Assembly: GCF_001270965.1 (NCBI RefSeq)
Contig: NZ_LGIA01000181.1
Span: 1-64,000, forward strand
DNA: 64,000 bases
Origin: Sunxiuqinia dokdonensis
GTDB taxonomy: Bacteria; Bacteroidota; Bacteroidia; Bacteroidales; Prolixibacteraceae
Direction: 5' to 3'
The position numbers and the translations under genes are program-made. Below, one piece after another: positions 40,413 through 48,027 of the stretch. The first letter of the stretch is position 1; each line of letters begins with the position of its first letter. Below the pieces are notes generated by a model that worked only from the letters and a program-made list of their open reading frames with translations, had not been told where the DNA came from and did not search any database.

Positions 40413-40442
40413 TTTGTAGTAAATGATGAAAGTGTAATTTTG
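40413..40442 (+). promoter_or_regulatory. promoter of the nucleotidase-lnt operon
   Basis: TTTG at 40413-40416, an 18-base spacer, then TAATTTTG at 40435-40442. Both elements match the Bacteroidota consensus; the transcript start would be near 40448. Confidence 0.65.
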
Positions 40443-40478
40443 AATAAATCTATTTTTTATTTCTGAAATATAAAACGA

Positions 40479-41234
40479 ATGCGCTATCCATTTATCCTCA
40501 TAGCCCTGTTAATAATCTTGTGTTCGTGCAATAATCAGCTGGTTGTCAGTCGTGTGGAGGCGAATAATATTTCCAATGATTCGCTGGTTATGCTGAGTGA
40601 CGCTGATGTTGCGGAGCTAGTTGCTCCCTACCGTGAAAACCTGGAAGGTGATATGTCGCGTGTCATTTCAATATCGAATGATGATTTGGTGCGAGCGAAA
40701 CCCGAAAGTGAATTGACCAACCTGGTTGCCGACATTTTACTTGAGACTGGTGTGGCCTTTTGCCAGTTCGCCAACCACGATTTTATGCCCGATGTGGCCT
40801 ATATGAATTATGGTGGATTACGTGTGGCACTTCCGAAAGGCGAGATAACAGTTGGCCATATTTTTCAGCTGATGCCATTTGAGAACGAAATGGTGCTTTT
40901 GAAAGTGTCCGGTGAAACGATGGAGCAGTTTGTTCAGCAAATTGCATTACGCGGGGGTGACGGAGTCGCTGGCATGCGCCTGGGGATTGTTGACGGTCGA
41001 ATTGGCCATTTGGAAGTGGACGGCAAAGCATTTGACGTTAAAAAGGATTATTGGGTGGTGACGAATGATTATATAGCCGCAGGCGGAGACGACATGAGCA
41101 TGTTGGCTAATCGAAAAAAGTTTATTGAAACAGGGTTGAAAATCAGAGATATAATGATTGAAAGACTGGAGCTGGAACATCAGCGTGGGCGACAAATTCA
41201 GGGAATATTAGATGGAAGGATTTACTATGAATAG
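40479..41234 (+). CDS. 5'-nucleotidase C-terminal-domain lipoprotein
   Basis: A 251-residue lipoprotein (lipobox around ILCSCNN) made only of the UshA-type C-terminal substrate-binding domain, with MNYGGLRVALPKGEITVG, MPFENEMVLLKVSG and NDYIAAGGDDM. The catalytic metallophosphatase domain is encoded by the next gene, which overlaps it by eight bases. Together they should act as a two-protein periplasmic nucleotidase. Confidence 0.87.
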   Translation: MRYPFILIALLIILCSCNNQLVVSRVEANNISNDSLVMLSDADVAELVAPYRENLEGDMSRVISISNDDLVRAKPESELTNLVADILLETGVAFCQFANHDFMPDVAYMNYGGLRVALPKGEITVGHIFQLMPFENEMVLLKVSGETMEQFVQQIALRGGDGVAGMRLGIVDGRIGHLEVDGKAFDVKKDYWVVTNDYIAAGGDDMSMLANRKKFIETGLKIRDIMIERLELEHQRGRQIQGILDGRIYYE

Positions 41235-42150
41235 CCGGAGGAAATTTATTCGCGATTTGGTTGGCGCATCAGCAGGCCTTGGCTTGGTGCACTTGCCCGC
41301 CGATTTGTTGGCAAAACAGGATTTGGTTAGCTTGAGTATTTTGCATACGAACGACATTCATTGTCATATCGATCCGTTTCCGAAAGATCATTCCGTGTAC
41401 CAGGGACGCGGCGGGCTTGCACGTTTGTCCGGATTGATCAACCAAATTAGGAAAACCGAGAAAAATGTACTGCTGTTTGATGCTGGCGACATGTTTCAGG
41501 GAACACCTTATTTTAATTATTATAAGGGCGAATTGATTCTGAAGGTGATGTCGGAAATGGGATACGATGCCGGGATGATTGGGAATCACGAGTTTGACAA
41601 TGGGATGGATGGAATTGAAGAGTCAATCGGTTTCGCCAAGTTCCCGCTCGTGTGCAGCAATTACGATTTTTCAAAAACCCGCCTGTACGATACTTTTCCG
41701 ACCTATAACATTTATCGCAAAAACGGAATCAAAGTTGGTGTTTACGGGCTTGGCGTGGAGCTTGACGGTTTGGTTGGCGCCCAAAACTACCTCGAGACCG
41801 AGTACCTTGATCCGGTGAAAGTGGCGCTTGAAAAAGAACTATTTCTGAAAAAAGAGAAAGGTTGCGACCTGGTCATTTGCCTGTCGCACTTGGGTTTGCA
41901 ATACAAAGAGCAGAAAATATCTGATCGTTTGCTTGCAGCCGAAACGCATTATACCGATTTAATTATTGGCGGGCACACCCACAGTTTTCTCGATTCTCCC
42001 CTGAAACTGAAAAACGCGGATGGAAACCGAATTTTGGTGAATCAGGCTGGCTGGGGCGGTATGGTTTTGGGGCGCATCGACTTTATTTTTGACCGCCATA
42101 AGAAAGAAGACAAGCAGATTTTATCTCAGAATATACCCGTCAGCGAATGA
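41227..42150 (+). CDS. metallophosphatase domain of a split 5'-nucleotidase, Tat-exported
   Basis: A 307-residue metallophosphoesterase. The N-terminus has a twin-arginine signal (SRRKFIRD). Metal motifs are LHTNDIHCHID, FDAGDMFQG, GNHEFDNG and GGHTHSF. It corresponds to the UshA N-domain, while the substrate domain is in the preceding gene, an order opposite to that in single-chain UshA. Start at 41227 is preferred over 41212 because the Arg pair is then near the N-terminus. Confidence 0.88.
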   Translation: MNSRRKFIRDLVGASAGLGLVHLPADLLAKQDLVSLSILHTNDIHCHIDPFPKDHSVYQGRGGLARLSGLINQIRKTEKNVLLFDAGDMFQGTPYFNYYKGELILKVMSEMGYDAGMIGNHEFDNGMDGIEESIGFAKFPLVCSNYDFSKTRLYDTFPTYNIYRKNGIKVGVYGLGVELDGLVGAQNYLETEYLDPVKVALEKELFLKKEKGCDLVICLSHLGLQYKEQKISDRLLAAETHYTDLIIGGHTHSFLDSPLKLKNADGNRILVNQAGWGGMVLGRIDFIFDRHKKEDKQILSQNIPVSE

Positions 42151-43748
42151 AAAAATATCAGCTTGTTTTACTGACTGTATTAAGTGGTGTGTTGTTGAGC
42201 TTACCTTGGCTTGAACTCGTTCCCGCCTGGCTTTTATTCGGCGCTCTGGTGCCTTTGTTGTTCGTCGAAGACCATTTTTTCCGGCAGCGGGCAACATTCC
42301 CGGATGTCAGTTTCCTGCCGTATGCTTTCCTTGGTTTTTTTCTTTGGAATGTTTTGACCTGTTGGTGGATTGCCTATGCTGCTCCTTTTGGCATGGTGGT
42401 CATTGTTGTACTGAATGCCCTTTTCATGGCGGTCGTTTGGTGGCTGTTTCATAAAATGAAACGTAGTTTTCGCAGCAGCCTTGGGCAAATCTCATTGTTG
42501 GCCTTTTGGCTGGCTTTTGAGTATTTGCATTTTAATTGGGATATGGAATGGCCCTGGCTTACTTTGGGCAATGGGTTTGCCAACCAGGTCGAGTTCGTTC
42601 AATGGTACGAATATTCGGGGGTTTTGGGTGGCTCACTTTGGATTTTGGCTGGCAACCTAATCTTGTTTCAGGGATTAAAAATTCTCGTGCACGAACATCA
42701 TTGGAGAGCTGCTGCAATCTATACCAGTTTATTCCTTCTGGTGGTTCTTTTGCCGATGGTGCTGTCCATAAAACGTTACGCTAATTACATCGAAACTGGA
42801 GATGCTTACGAAGTCGTTGTTTTGCAGCCCAATATTGACCCGTATCACGAGAAATTTGCAGCTGGAACGGAGGATCGTCAGCTCAATACCTTGTTGCGTT
42901 TAACCGACTCGCTGATCACTTCTGCTACGGATTTTGTTGTTGGCCCCGAAACAGCGCTGCAGCCGATGGTTGAAAATGAGGACCTACGTCGTAATCCGCA
43001 GCTTCTGCCTTTCTATGAGCGTGTCGAGAGTTACCTTGCACTGAATGTTGTGTTGGGAGCCAATACCCGACGCAACTTTGAGAAGGGAGAGCGGATCTCG
43101 GAGACAGCCCGAAAGGATTCGGAGCAAAACCATTATTACGATCTATACAATTCTGTTTTACTGCTCAACGGTCAATCTCAGATTCAAATTTACCACAAAA
43201 GCAAGTTGGTGAGCGGAACAGAGAAGATGCCCTTCAGTCGTTATTTTTCGTTTATTGAAAAGTATATTGTTGACTTGGGTGGAACAACCGGAAGCCTGGG
43301 GAAGCAGGACAAACCATCAAATTTCAGCAGCGTATCTGGCTTGAAGGTGGCTCCGATTATTTGTTTCGAGTCGGTTTTTGGGCAATACATCGGGGAGTTT
43401 GTGGCACAGGATGCGGGCCTTATTTTTATTCTGACCAATGATGGTTGGTGGAAAGATTCGCCTGGATATCGTCAGCTGTTGGCTTACGCTCGTTTGCGGG
43501 CAGTTGAAACTCGCCGGAGCGTGGCGCGTTCTGCTAATACCGGCGTTTCAGCACTGATTAATCAGCGGGGAGATATCGAAAAATCAACGGAATGGTGGGC
43601 TGAATCGGCATTGAAAGGAGAGCTGAAAGCAAACCAGGAAATTACGTTTTATGTCCAGTATGGTGATTTCATCGGGCGTGTCTGCGCATTTGTTTCAGTT
43701 CTGCTGTTGCTGTCGCTTTTGGTACGAACGAAAACGAAACACATCTAA
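42147..43748 (+). CDS. lnt: apolipoprotein N-acyltransferase
   Basis: Adds the third acyl chain to lipoproteins. The 533-residue protein has about seven N-terminal membrane helices and a nitrilase-fold domain. Catalytic residues are E268 (VGPETALQP), K351 (YHKSKLV) and C406 (IICFESVFG). It overlaps the preceding stop as ATGA. Full length. Confidence 0.93.
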   Translation: MKKYQLVLLTVLSGVLLSLPWLELVPAWLLFGALVPLLFVEDHFFRQRATFPDVSFLPYAFLGFFLWNVLTCWWIAYAAPFGMVVIVVLNALFMAVVWWLFHKMKRSFRSSLGQISLLAFWLAFEYLHFNWDMEWPWLTLGNGFANQVEFVQWYEYSGVLGGSLWILAGNLILFQGLKILVHEHHWRAAAIYTSLFLLVVLLPMVLSIKRYANYIETGDAYEVVVLQPNIDPYHEKFAAGTEDRQLNTLLRLTDSLITSATDFVVGPETALQPMVENEDLRRNPQLLPFYERVESYLALNVVLGANTRRNFEKGERISETARKDSEQNHYYDLYNSVLLLNGQSQIQIYHKSKLVSGTEKMPFSRYFSFIEKYIVDLGGTTGSLGKQDKPSNFSSVSGLKVAPIICFESVFGQYIGEFVAQDAGLIFILTNDGWWKDSPGYRQLLAYARLRAVETRRSVARSANTGVSALINQRGDIEKSTEWWAESALKGELKANQEITFYVQYGDFIGRVCAFVSVLLLLSLLVRTKTKHI

Positions 43749-44214
43749 CAAAATAGACAAAAAAAATCCGCATTAATTCGTTTGCGTAAAATCCCTGATT
43801 AAAAGGATTTGAGTGCCTGTCCGATCAGACTTCCACCGGTAGTAAACTACTCATCCGGCAGTTGCCGGACTACAAGGCCTGTCTTTACGTCCAAAAGCTT
43901 GCTCGGTTCAATGTAAACTGTTGAATTTACCAAATTTGAATTAATGCGGACAATATCTTTGTTAAAGAACGTTTTCTTGCTCCAAATATAGGTTGGGATT
44001 GCAGACTTTCCAAGCAAAATCATTGATTTAATAACATTATCGAAATATCTCATTGATTCATAATGAGATTGAATCAGAAGTTTTTTGTGCCATTAACTTT
44101 CCTGTTTTTTCTGCGTACAAATGCCCGTGAAACCCCGATGGATGCAGTTTTGTCTGGCCGTCAGACTTTTTCATTTCTCTGCTATAAAATCATTGGTATT
44201 TTTGTTGAAATAAT
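43749..44214. other. intergenic region with an inverted repeat pair
   Basis: No convincing gene apart from a doubtful minus-strand frame. TCCGCATTAATTC at 43767-43779 recurs inverted as GAATTAATGCGGA at 43938-43950, with further similarity inward. AAATCC/GGATTT near 43789-43810 could be a weak lnt terminator. Confidence 0.5.
43847..44053 (-). CDS. doubtful 68-codon reading frame
   Basis: The frame encodes a basic 68-residue peptide beginning MRYFDNVIKSM and ending VVRQLPDE. Amino-acid composition is protein-like, but there is no recognised family and no clear promoter. It overlaps one arm of the inverted repeat in this gap. It may be a gene remnant. Confidence 0.25.
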   Translation of the reverse strand: MRYFDNVIKSMILLGKSAIPTYIWSKKTFFNKDIVRINSNLVNSTVYIEPSKLLDVKTGLVVRQLPDE

Positions 44215-44245
44215 TTTGCGAAAGCCAAAAGTAGTTCTATATTTG
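44215..44245 (+). promoter_or_regulatory. promoter of the tRNA-Ser/tRNA-Pro transcript
   Basis: TTTG at 44215-44218, a 19-base spacer, TATATTTG at 44238-44245: a full consensus match. Transcription would begin near 44252, upstream of the decayed tRNA fragment. Confidence 0.7.
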
Positions 44246-44326
44246 CACGCACATTAAAAACGGGCTCGTTCCGTTGAATACATGAGTTCTGTGAGTATTG
44301 CGTTGAAAAAAAGTCACGATATTAAA

Positions 44327-44380
44327 GTAGAGATGGGTGGGTGGCTGATTCTGCAACCGCTGGATGTTTAAACGACGTAC
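44327..44380 (+). pseudogene. decayed tRNA-Ser 5' fragment
   Basis: The first 22 bases match 20 of 22 positions of the intact tRNA-Ser at 44425 (acceptor 5' strand, D-arm). The similarity continues weakly to AAACGACGTAC, which corresponds to AAACCGGCGTAC. The anticodon stem cannot form, and the variable and T-arms are missing; an A/T-rich run follows instead. Confidence 0.65.
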
Positions 44381-44424
44381 TCTTTCTTTTGTAAAAAAAA
44401 ATAATTTTAGGATTTGTCCATTAA

Positions 44425-44514
<90 letters not shown>

Positions 44515-44527
44515 ATCAAAATATTTT

Positions 44528-44602
44528 CGGGATGTAGCGCAGTCCGGTTAGCGCACCTGCTTTGGGAGCAGGGGGTCCCAGGTTCGAATCCTGGTATCCC
44601 GA
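44528..44602 (+). tRNA. tRNA-Pro (TGG)
   Basis: A 75-nt cloverleaf: acceptor CGGGATG/TATCCCG, anticodon stem CTGC/GCAG with loop TTTGGGA (anticodon TGG), T-arm CCAGGTTCGAATCCTGG, discriminator A. CCA not encoded. It lies 14 bases after tRNA-Ser and is the last host gene before the integrase, so it is a candidate attachment locus. Confidence 0.96.
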
Positions 44603-44626
44603 CAGATTGGGAAATCAAACGACATC

Positions 44627-44662
44627 AAAAGCCCGCAAACACCAGTGTTTGCGGGCTTTTTT
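44627..44662 (+). terminator. terminator of the tRNA operon
   Basis: AAAAGCCCGCAAAC pairs with GTTTGCGGGCTTTT, followed by more T. It is intact, so the tRNA transcript ends before the integrase region. Confidence 0.85.
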
Positions 44663-44716
44663 GATTTTTTAACATATCAATTTAGACCATAGAAAACCAG
44701 TTCCCACGTGAACTAT

Positions 44717-44866
44717 AAGGTGACCTAAATATTTTGTTAGATTTAGGTCACCTTTTCTTCTGTATGAATAGTAAATACTGGCATTACAGAAGATTGTGGT
44801 GTGATTCCATTTGACACTTTTTGACATCAAATGGAACTTTTCAGGTGACCTGTTTGGTGACCTTTA
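44717..44866. repeat. GGTGACC repeat cluster and inverted repeats before the integrase
   Basis: AAGGTGACCTAAAT (44717-44730) is repeated inverted at 44741-44754, a perfect 14-bp arm with a 10-base spacer. TTCCATTTGA/TCAAATGGAA (44805-44814, 44827-44836) is a second perfect inverted repeat. Two more direct GGTGACC copies lie at 44844-44850 and 44856-44862, 12 bp apart and just before the integrase ATG. Confidence 0.75.
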
Positions 44867-44888
44867 ATTTGGTTTAATCTAATTTGAT

Positions 44889-46130
44889 ATGAAACGGAAA
44901 ACATTAACTGCCACATTCGGAGTCCATTTCGTCATTCGTAAAGAAAAGGCAAAAGATGGTAAAGCCCCTGTATTTGCAAGGGTTACAGTAAACAATCAGC
45001 GTTGCGAAGTGTCGATCAAAAAATCGGTACCGATTAGAGATTGGGACAGCAGAAAAGGAAAGGTCAAATCGTTGACGGACGAATATAAAAATCTGAATTC
45101 CTTTCTTGAGCAAATACGGACTATTTTGGTTGAGCACTATCAGGATTTGATTGTTGAAAACGAAGAAGTGACACCAGCTGCTGTTAAAAGCCGGTTTTTA
45201 GGCTTGGAGGAATCGAAGTATTCGTTGTTGGAGCTGTTTGACTACCATGACAGCCACAACCAAAAAATATTGAAGTGGGGGACGCTGAAGAATTACCGTA
45301 CGACAAAAAACTACATTGAACGGTTTCTTAAGTCTCACTCAAATAGAAAGGATATTCCGCTTAACCGGCTAAACTATCAATTTATCTGCGATTTCGAGAA
45401 TTTTCTGAGGAACTATCAACCCTTAGATCATCATGCACCTTTGAGCAATAACGGGGTCATGAAGCATTTGGAAAGGCTCCGAAAACTGGCAAACTTAGCT
45501 GTTCGGATGGAGTGGATTAAGAAAAATCCATTTGCAGCCTATCGATTGAAATTTAAAAGAGTTCACCGGGATTGTCTGACTGAAAAGGAACTTGAACTCA
45601 TTGAGAACCAGGATTTAAAAATTGAAAGGCTAAGGTATGTCCGTGACCTTTTTGTTTTCAGTTGTTATACCGGAATTTCCTACGGCGATGTCATGCGCCT
45701 TGCCCCTAGCAATGTCCAACAAGGAATAGATGGAGGTTTATGGATCTTTACTAAACGGGAAAAGACAGATAACCCGGTTCCAATTCCGTTGTTGCCAGAG
45801 GCAGAAAAGATGATTGAAGCATACAGACAGCACCCCAAGGCGGTTTCAAGGGGAACTTTATTCCCTCTGATTTCCAATCAAAATTTGAATGCCTATCTAA
45901 AAGAGATCGCTGATCTTTGCGGTATCAGTAAAAACCTGACTTTTCATTTAGCTCGTCATACCTTTGCGACGACTGTAACACTGAATAATGGTGTCCCTAT
46001 TGAGTCGGTTAGCAAAATGTTAGGGCATTCAAAATTAAGTACGACTCAGATCTATGCCAAAGTTGTCGAGGTGAAATTAAGTCAGGATATGAAGGGGCTC
46101 AAGGAAAAATTTGCAATAAAAAAAAAGTAA
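44889..46130 (+). CDS. tyrosine recombinase/integrase (IntDOT-like)
   Basis: Site-specific recombinase of 413 residues: an N-terminal arm-binding domain, a SAM-like core-binding domain (about residues 105-210) and a catalytic domain. Active-site residues visible are H353-x-x-R356, H380 and nucleophile Y389. The usual first Arg (TGLRxxD) is replaced by S264 in CYTGISYGD, as in IntDOT of CTnDOT. It ends in an A9 tract followed by TAA. Located just behind tRNA-Pro; it should mediate integration of the element that follows. Confidence 0.92.
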   Translation: MKRKTLTATFGVHFVIRKEKAKDGKAPVFARVTVNNQRCEVSIKKSVPIRDWDSRKGKVKSLTDEYKNLNSFLEQIRTILVEHYQDLIVENEEVTPAAVKSRFLGLEESKYSLLELFDYHDSHNQKILKWGTLKNYRTTKNYIERFLKSHSNRKDIPLNRLNYQFICDFENFLRNYQPLDHHAPLSNNGVMKHLERLRKLANLAVRMEWIKKNPFAAYRLKFKRVHRDCLTEKELELIENQDLKIERLRYVRDLFVFSCYTGISYGDVMRLAPSNVQQGIDGGLWIFTKREKTDNPVPIPLLPEAEKMIEAYRQHPKAVSRGTLFPLISNQNLNAYLKEIADLCGISKNLTFHLARHTFATTVTLNNGVPIESVSKMLGHSKLSTTQIYAKVVEVKLSQDMKGLKEKFAIKKK

Positions 46131-46277
46131 GCTGAGTAATGCTGATCTAAAGACTCTGAGATCGAACGAGCTAATGACCTTATCGATCGATTTACGTGTT
46201 GAAGGTTCAAAAATATCAGAAGAACTTACAATACTTAATCAAAATTAATTCTTAAAATTGCATGGCATCAAATCCTA

Positions 46278-46847
46278 ATGGACAACTTCAACTGGAATAA
46301 AATAAAATCAGGAGATAAGCAGGCATTTCGGATGCTTTTTGACGAATATTATTCGTCGCTGTGCTTATACGCGAATTCTGCAATTGGAGACCTGGCTATT
46401 TCGCAGGATATTGTTAGCGACTGCTTTGTAAGAATTTGGGAACGCAAAGAGACGATCGACATTAAATCTTCTGTAAAGAATTACTTATTACTTGCTGTCA
46501 GAAACAACATTTACAGTTATCTGCGCTCGCCGGAAAACAGGAAAACAGATATTGATACAGTAATAAAAGGACTTGAAGATACACCTATTGAAGAATATGA
46601 CCTTGAAAAAGACGAAACGATTCTTCAGGTATATAAATTAATTGAAGAACTTCCCGAACAACGAAAAAAAATTCTAGAACTGGCTGCTTTCAAAGGAATG
46701 AGCTATAAGGAAATTGCTGAAATGCTTGATATCTCAGTCAATACAGTTAAAACACAAATGTCACGTGCTTACCTTTTTTTGCGGGACAGGCTGGGTAATA
46801 ACCACCTTCTTTTGTGGTTATTCTTTAAAAAGAATAAAATAAACTGA
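46278..46847 (+). CDS. ECF RNA polymerase sigma-70 factor
   Basis: A 189-residue extracytoplasmic-function sigma factor of the Bacteroidota-expanded type paired with FecR. Region 2 spans about residues 10-80 (DEYYSSLCLYANSAIGD, ISQDIVSDCFVRIWE) and region 4 about 120-175 (LPEQRKKILELAAFKGMSYKEIAEML, VNTVKTQMSRA). It presumably activates susC and downstream genes once released by FecR. Confidence 0.93.
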   Translation: MDNFNWNKIKSGDKQAFRMLFDEYYSSLCLYANSAIGDLAISQDIVSDCFVRIWERKETIDIKSSVKNYLLLAVRNNIYSYLRSPENRKTDIDTVIKGLEDTPIEEYDLEKDETILQVYKLIEELPEQRKKILELAAFKGMSYKEIAEMLDISVNTVKTQMSRAYLFLRDRLGNNHLLLWLFFKKNKIN

Positions 46848-46899
46848 TTTTCCTGTCACCTTATTGGTGGGTCAGTGCGTCCTTTATATGCAATATTAG

Positions 46900-47913
46900 A
46901 TGCATATGAAAAAAATCGAATACAATGAGATTTGGGAATTAGTTGTCGGAAAGGTGAACAATAGCCTGGATGCGGAAGGTGAAGCAGCATTTGAACGAAT
47001 CAAGGAAACCGATGAGGCAAAAAAGGCATTGCTCCAGGCGAAACAAATTCACCGCAAATCCTCAAACAGCTTTCTTATTCGAAGAATCAACAAAGAGAAA
47101 AATTGGAAATACATCCATAGTCAGATCAGTCATAGCGTTCGGGCAAGAAAACTAATCATTCACTATTCAAGATATGCGGCAATATTCCTGATAGCGCTTC
47201 TCATTGGAATTATGGCTCCAAAGCTGTTCAATTATTCGTCGCAAGAAGTAGCTTATAACAGTATTGAACTGGAATGGGGGCAGATGAGCAAGATGACTTT
47301 ATCTGACAGCTCACAAGTTTGGCTAAACGCCGGAACCACACTTAAATATCCAACAACTTTCGACACGCAGAAAAGAACGGTAATACTGGATGGAGAAGCA
47401 CAATTTAAGGTTGCCCACAATAGTAAGGTTCCATTTGAAGTAAAAACGAAATCAGGGATTATTAAAGTTCATGGCACCACTTTTAATGTTGAGTCGTACA
47501 ATGACGACCCTGAGATGGTGGTAACCCTCATTGAAGGAGAAGTTGCAGTTGAAGACACCCACGGAAACTATTTAGCAACCCTAAACCCATCTGAGCAGAT
47601 TACGGTCAACAAATCAACAGGTAAAGCAAGTCTAAGGCAAGTAAACACCGAATTCTTTAGTAGTTGGATTGATGGAAAAATCCTGCTTGAAGAAACGAAG
47701 CTTTCCGAGCTGGCCGTCATCCTCAAAAGATGGTATAACGTGGATATTGAGCTTGTTGGGGAAGGTACAGACGATATTCAAATTTCAGGAACCATTATCA
47801 AAGGAAAACCACTCGATCTATTCCTGAAAATCCTTGAACGAATGTACGGAATAGAATATGAGCTAATTATAAATTCGAATCAAAAAGACGAAGTAATCAT
47901 TTATAAAAACTAA
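46900..47913 (+). CDS. FecR-type anti-sigma factor
   Basis: A 337-residue inner-membrane regulator. The cytoplasmic N-part binds sigma. One membrane helix lies at about residues 90-110 (YAAIFLIALLIGIMAP). The periplasmic FecR domain follows (LNAGTTLKYPTTF, LDGEAQFKVAHNSKVPFEV, GTTFNVESY, EGEVAVED), then a C-terminal domain resembling STN (LSELAVILKRWYNVDIEL). An alternative ATG lies six bases downstream. It should relay SusC occupancy to the sigma factor. Confidence 0.92.
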   Translation: MHMKKIEYNEIWELVVGKVNNSLDAEGEAAFERIKETDEAKKALLQAKQIHRKSSNSFLIRRINKEKNWKYIHSQISHSVRARKLIIHYSRYAAIFLIALLIGIMAPKLFNYSSQEVAYNSIELEWGQMSKMTLSDSSQVWLNAGTTLKYPTTFDTQKRTVILDGEAQFKVAHNSKVPFEVKTKSGIIKVHGTTFNVESYNDDPEMVVTLIEGEVAVEDTHGNYLATLNPSEQITVNKSTGKASLRQVNTEFFSSWIDGKILLEETKLSELAVILKRWYNVDIELVGEGTDDIQISGTIIKGKPLDLFLKILERMYGIEYELIINSNQKDEVIIYKN

Positions 47914-47952
47914 CTGCTTATGGTTGATTAAATTAGGAACAATGCACAAAAA

Positions 47953-47981
47953 ACGGTGAAAGTGCCCACCACTTCCACCGT
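47953..47981 (+). other. hairpin between fecR and susC
   Basis: ACGGTG-A-AAGT and ACTT-C-CACCGT pair around a seven-base loop, with one A/C mismatch. T-rich sequence follows but no uninterrupted T run. It may attenuate or protect the susC message. Confidence 0.5.
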
Positions 47982-48027
47982 CACACGTTTTAACAAATTT
48001 TTCGAACTATTAAAACATTTCAAATTT

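Noticed and set aside
47956-48027. Upstream extension of SusC by 24 codons
   Set aside because: The extra codons overlap the hairpin at 47953-47981 and lack signal-peptide character; MKKFNASY at 48028 gives a typical SusC leader.
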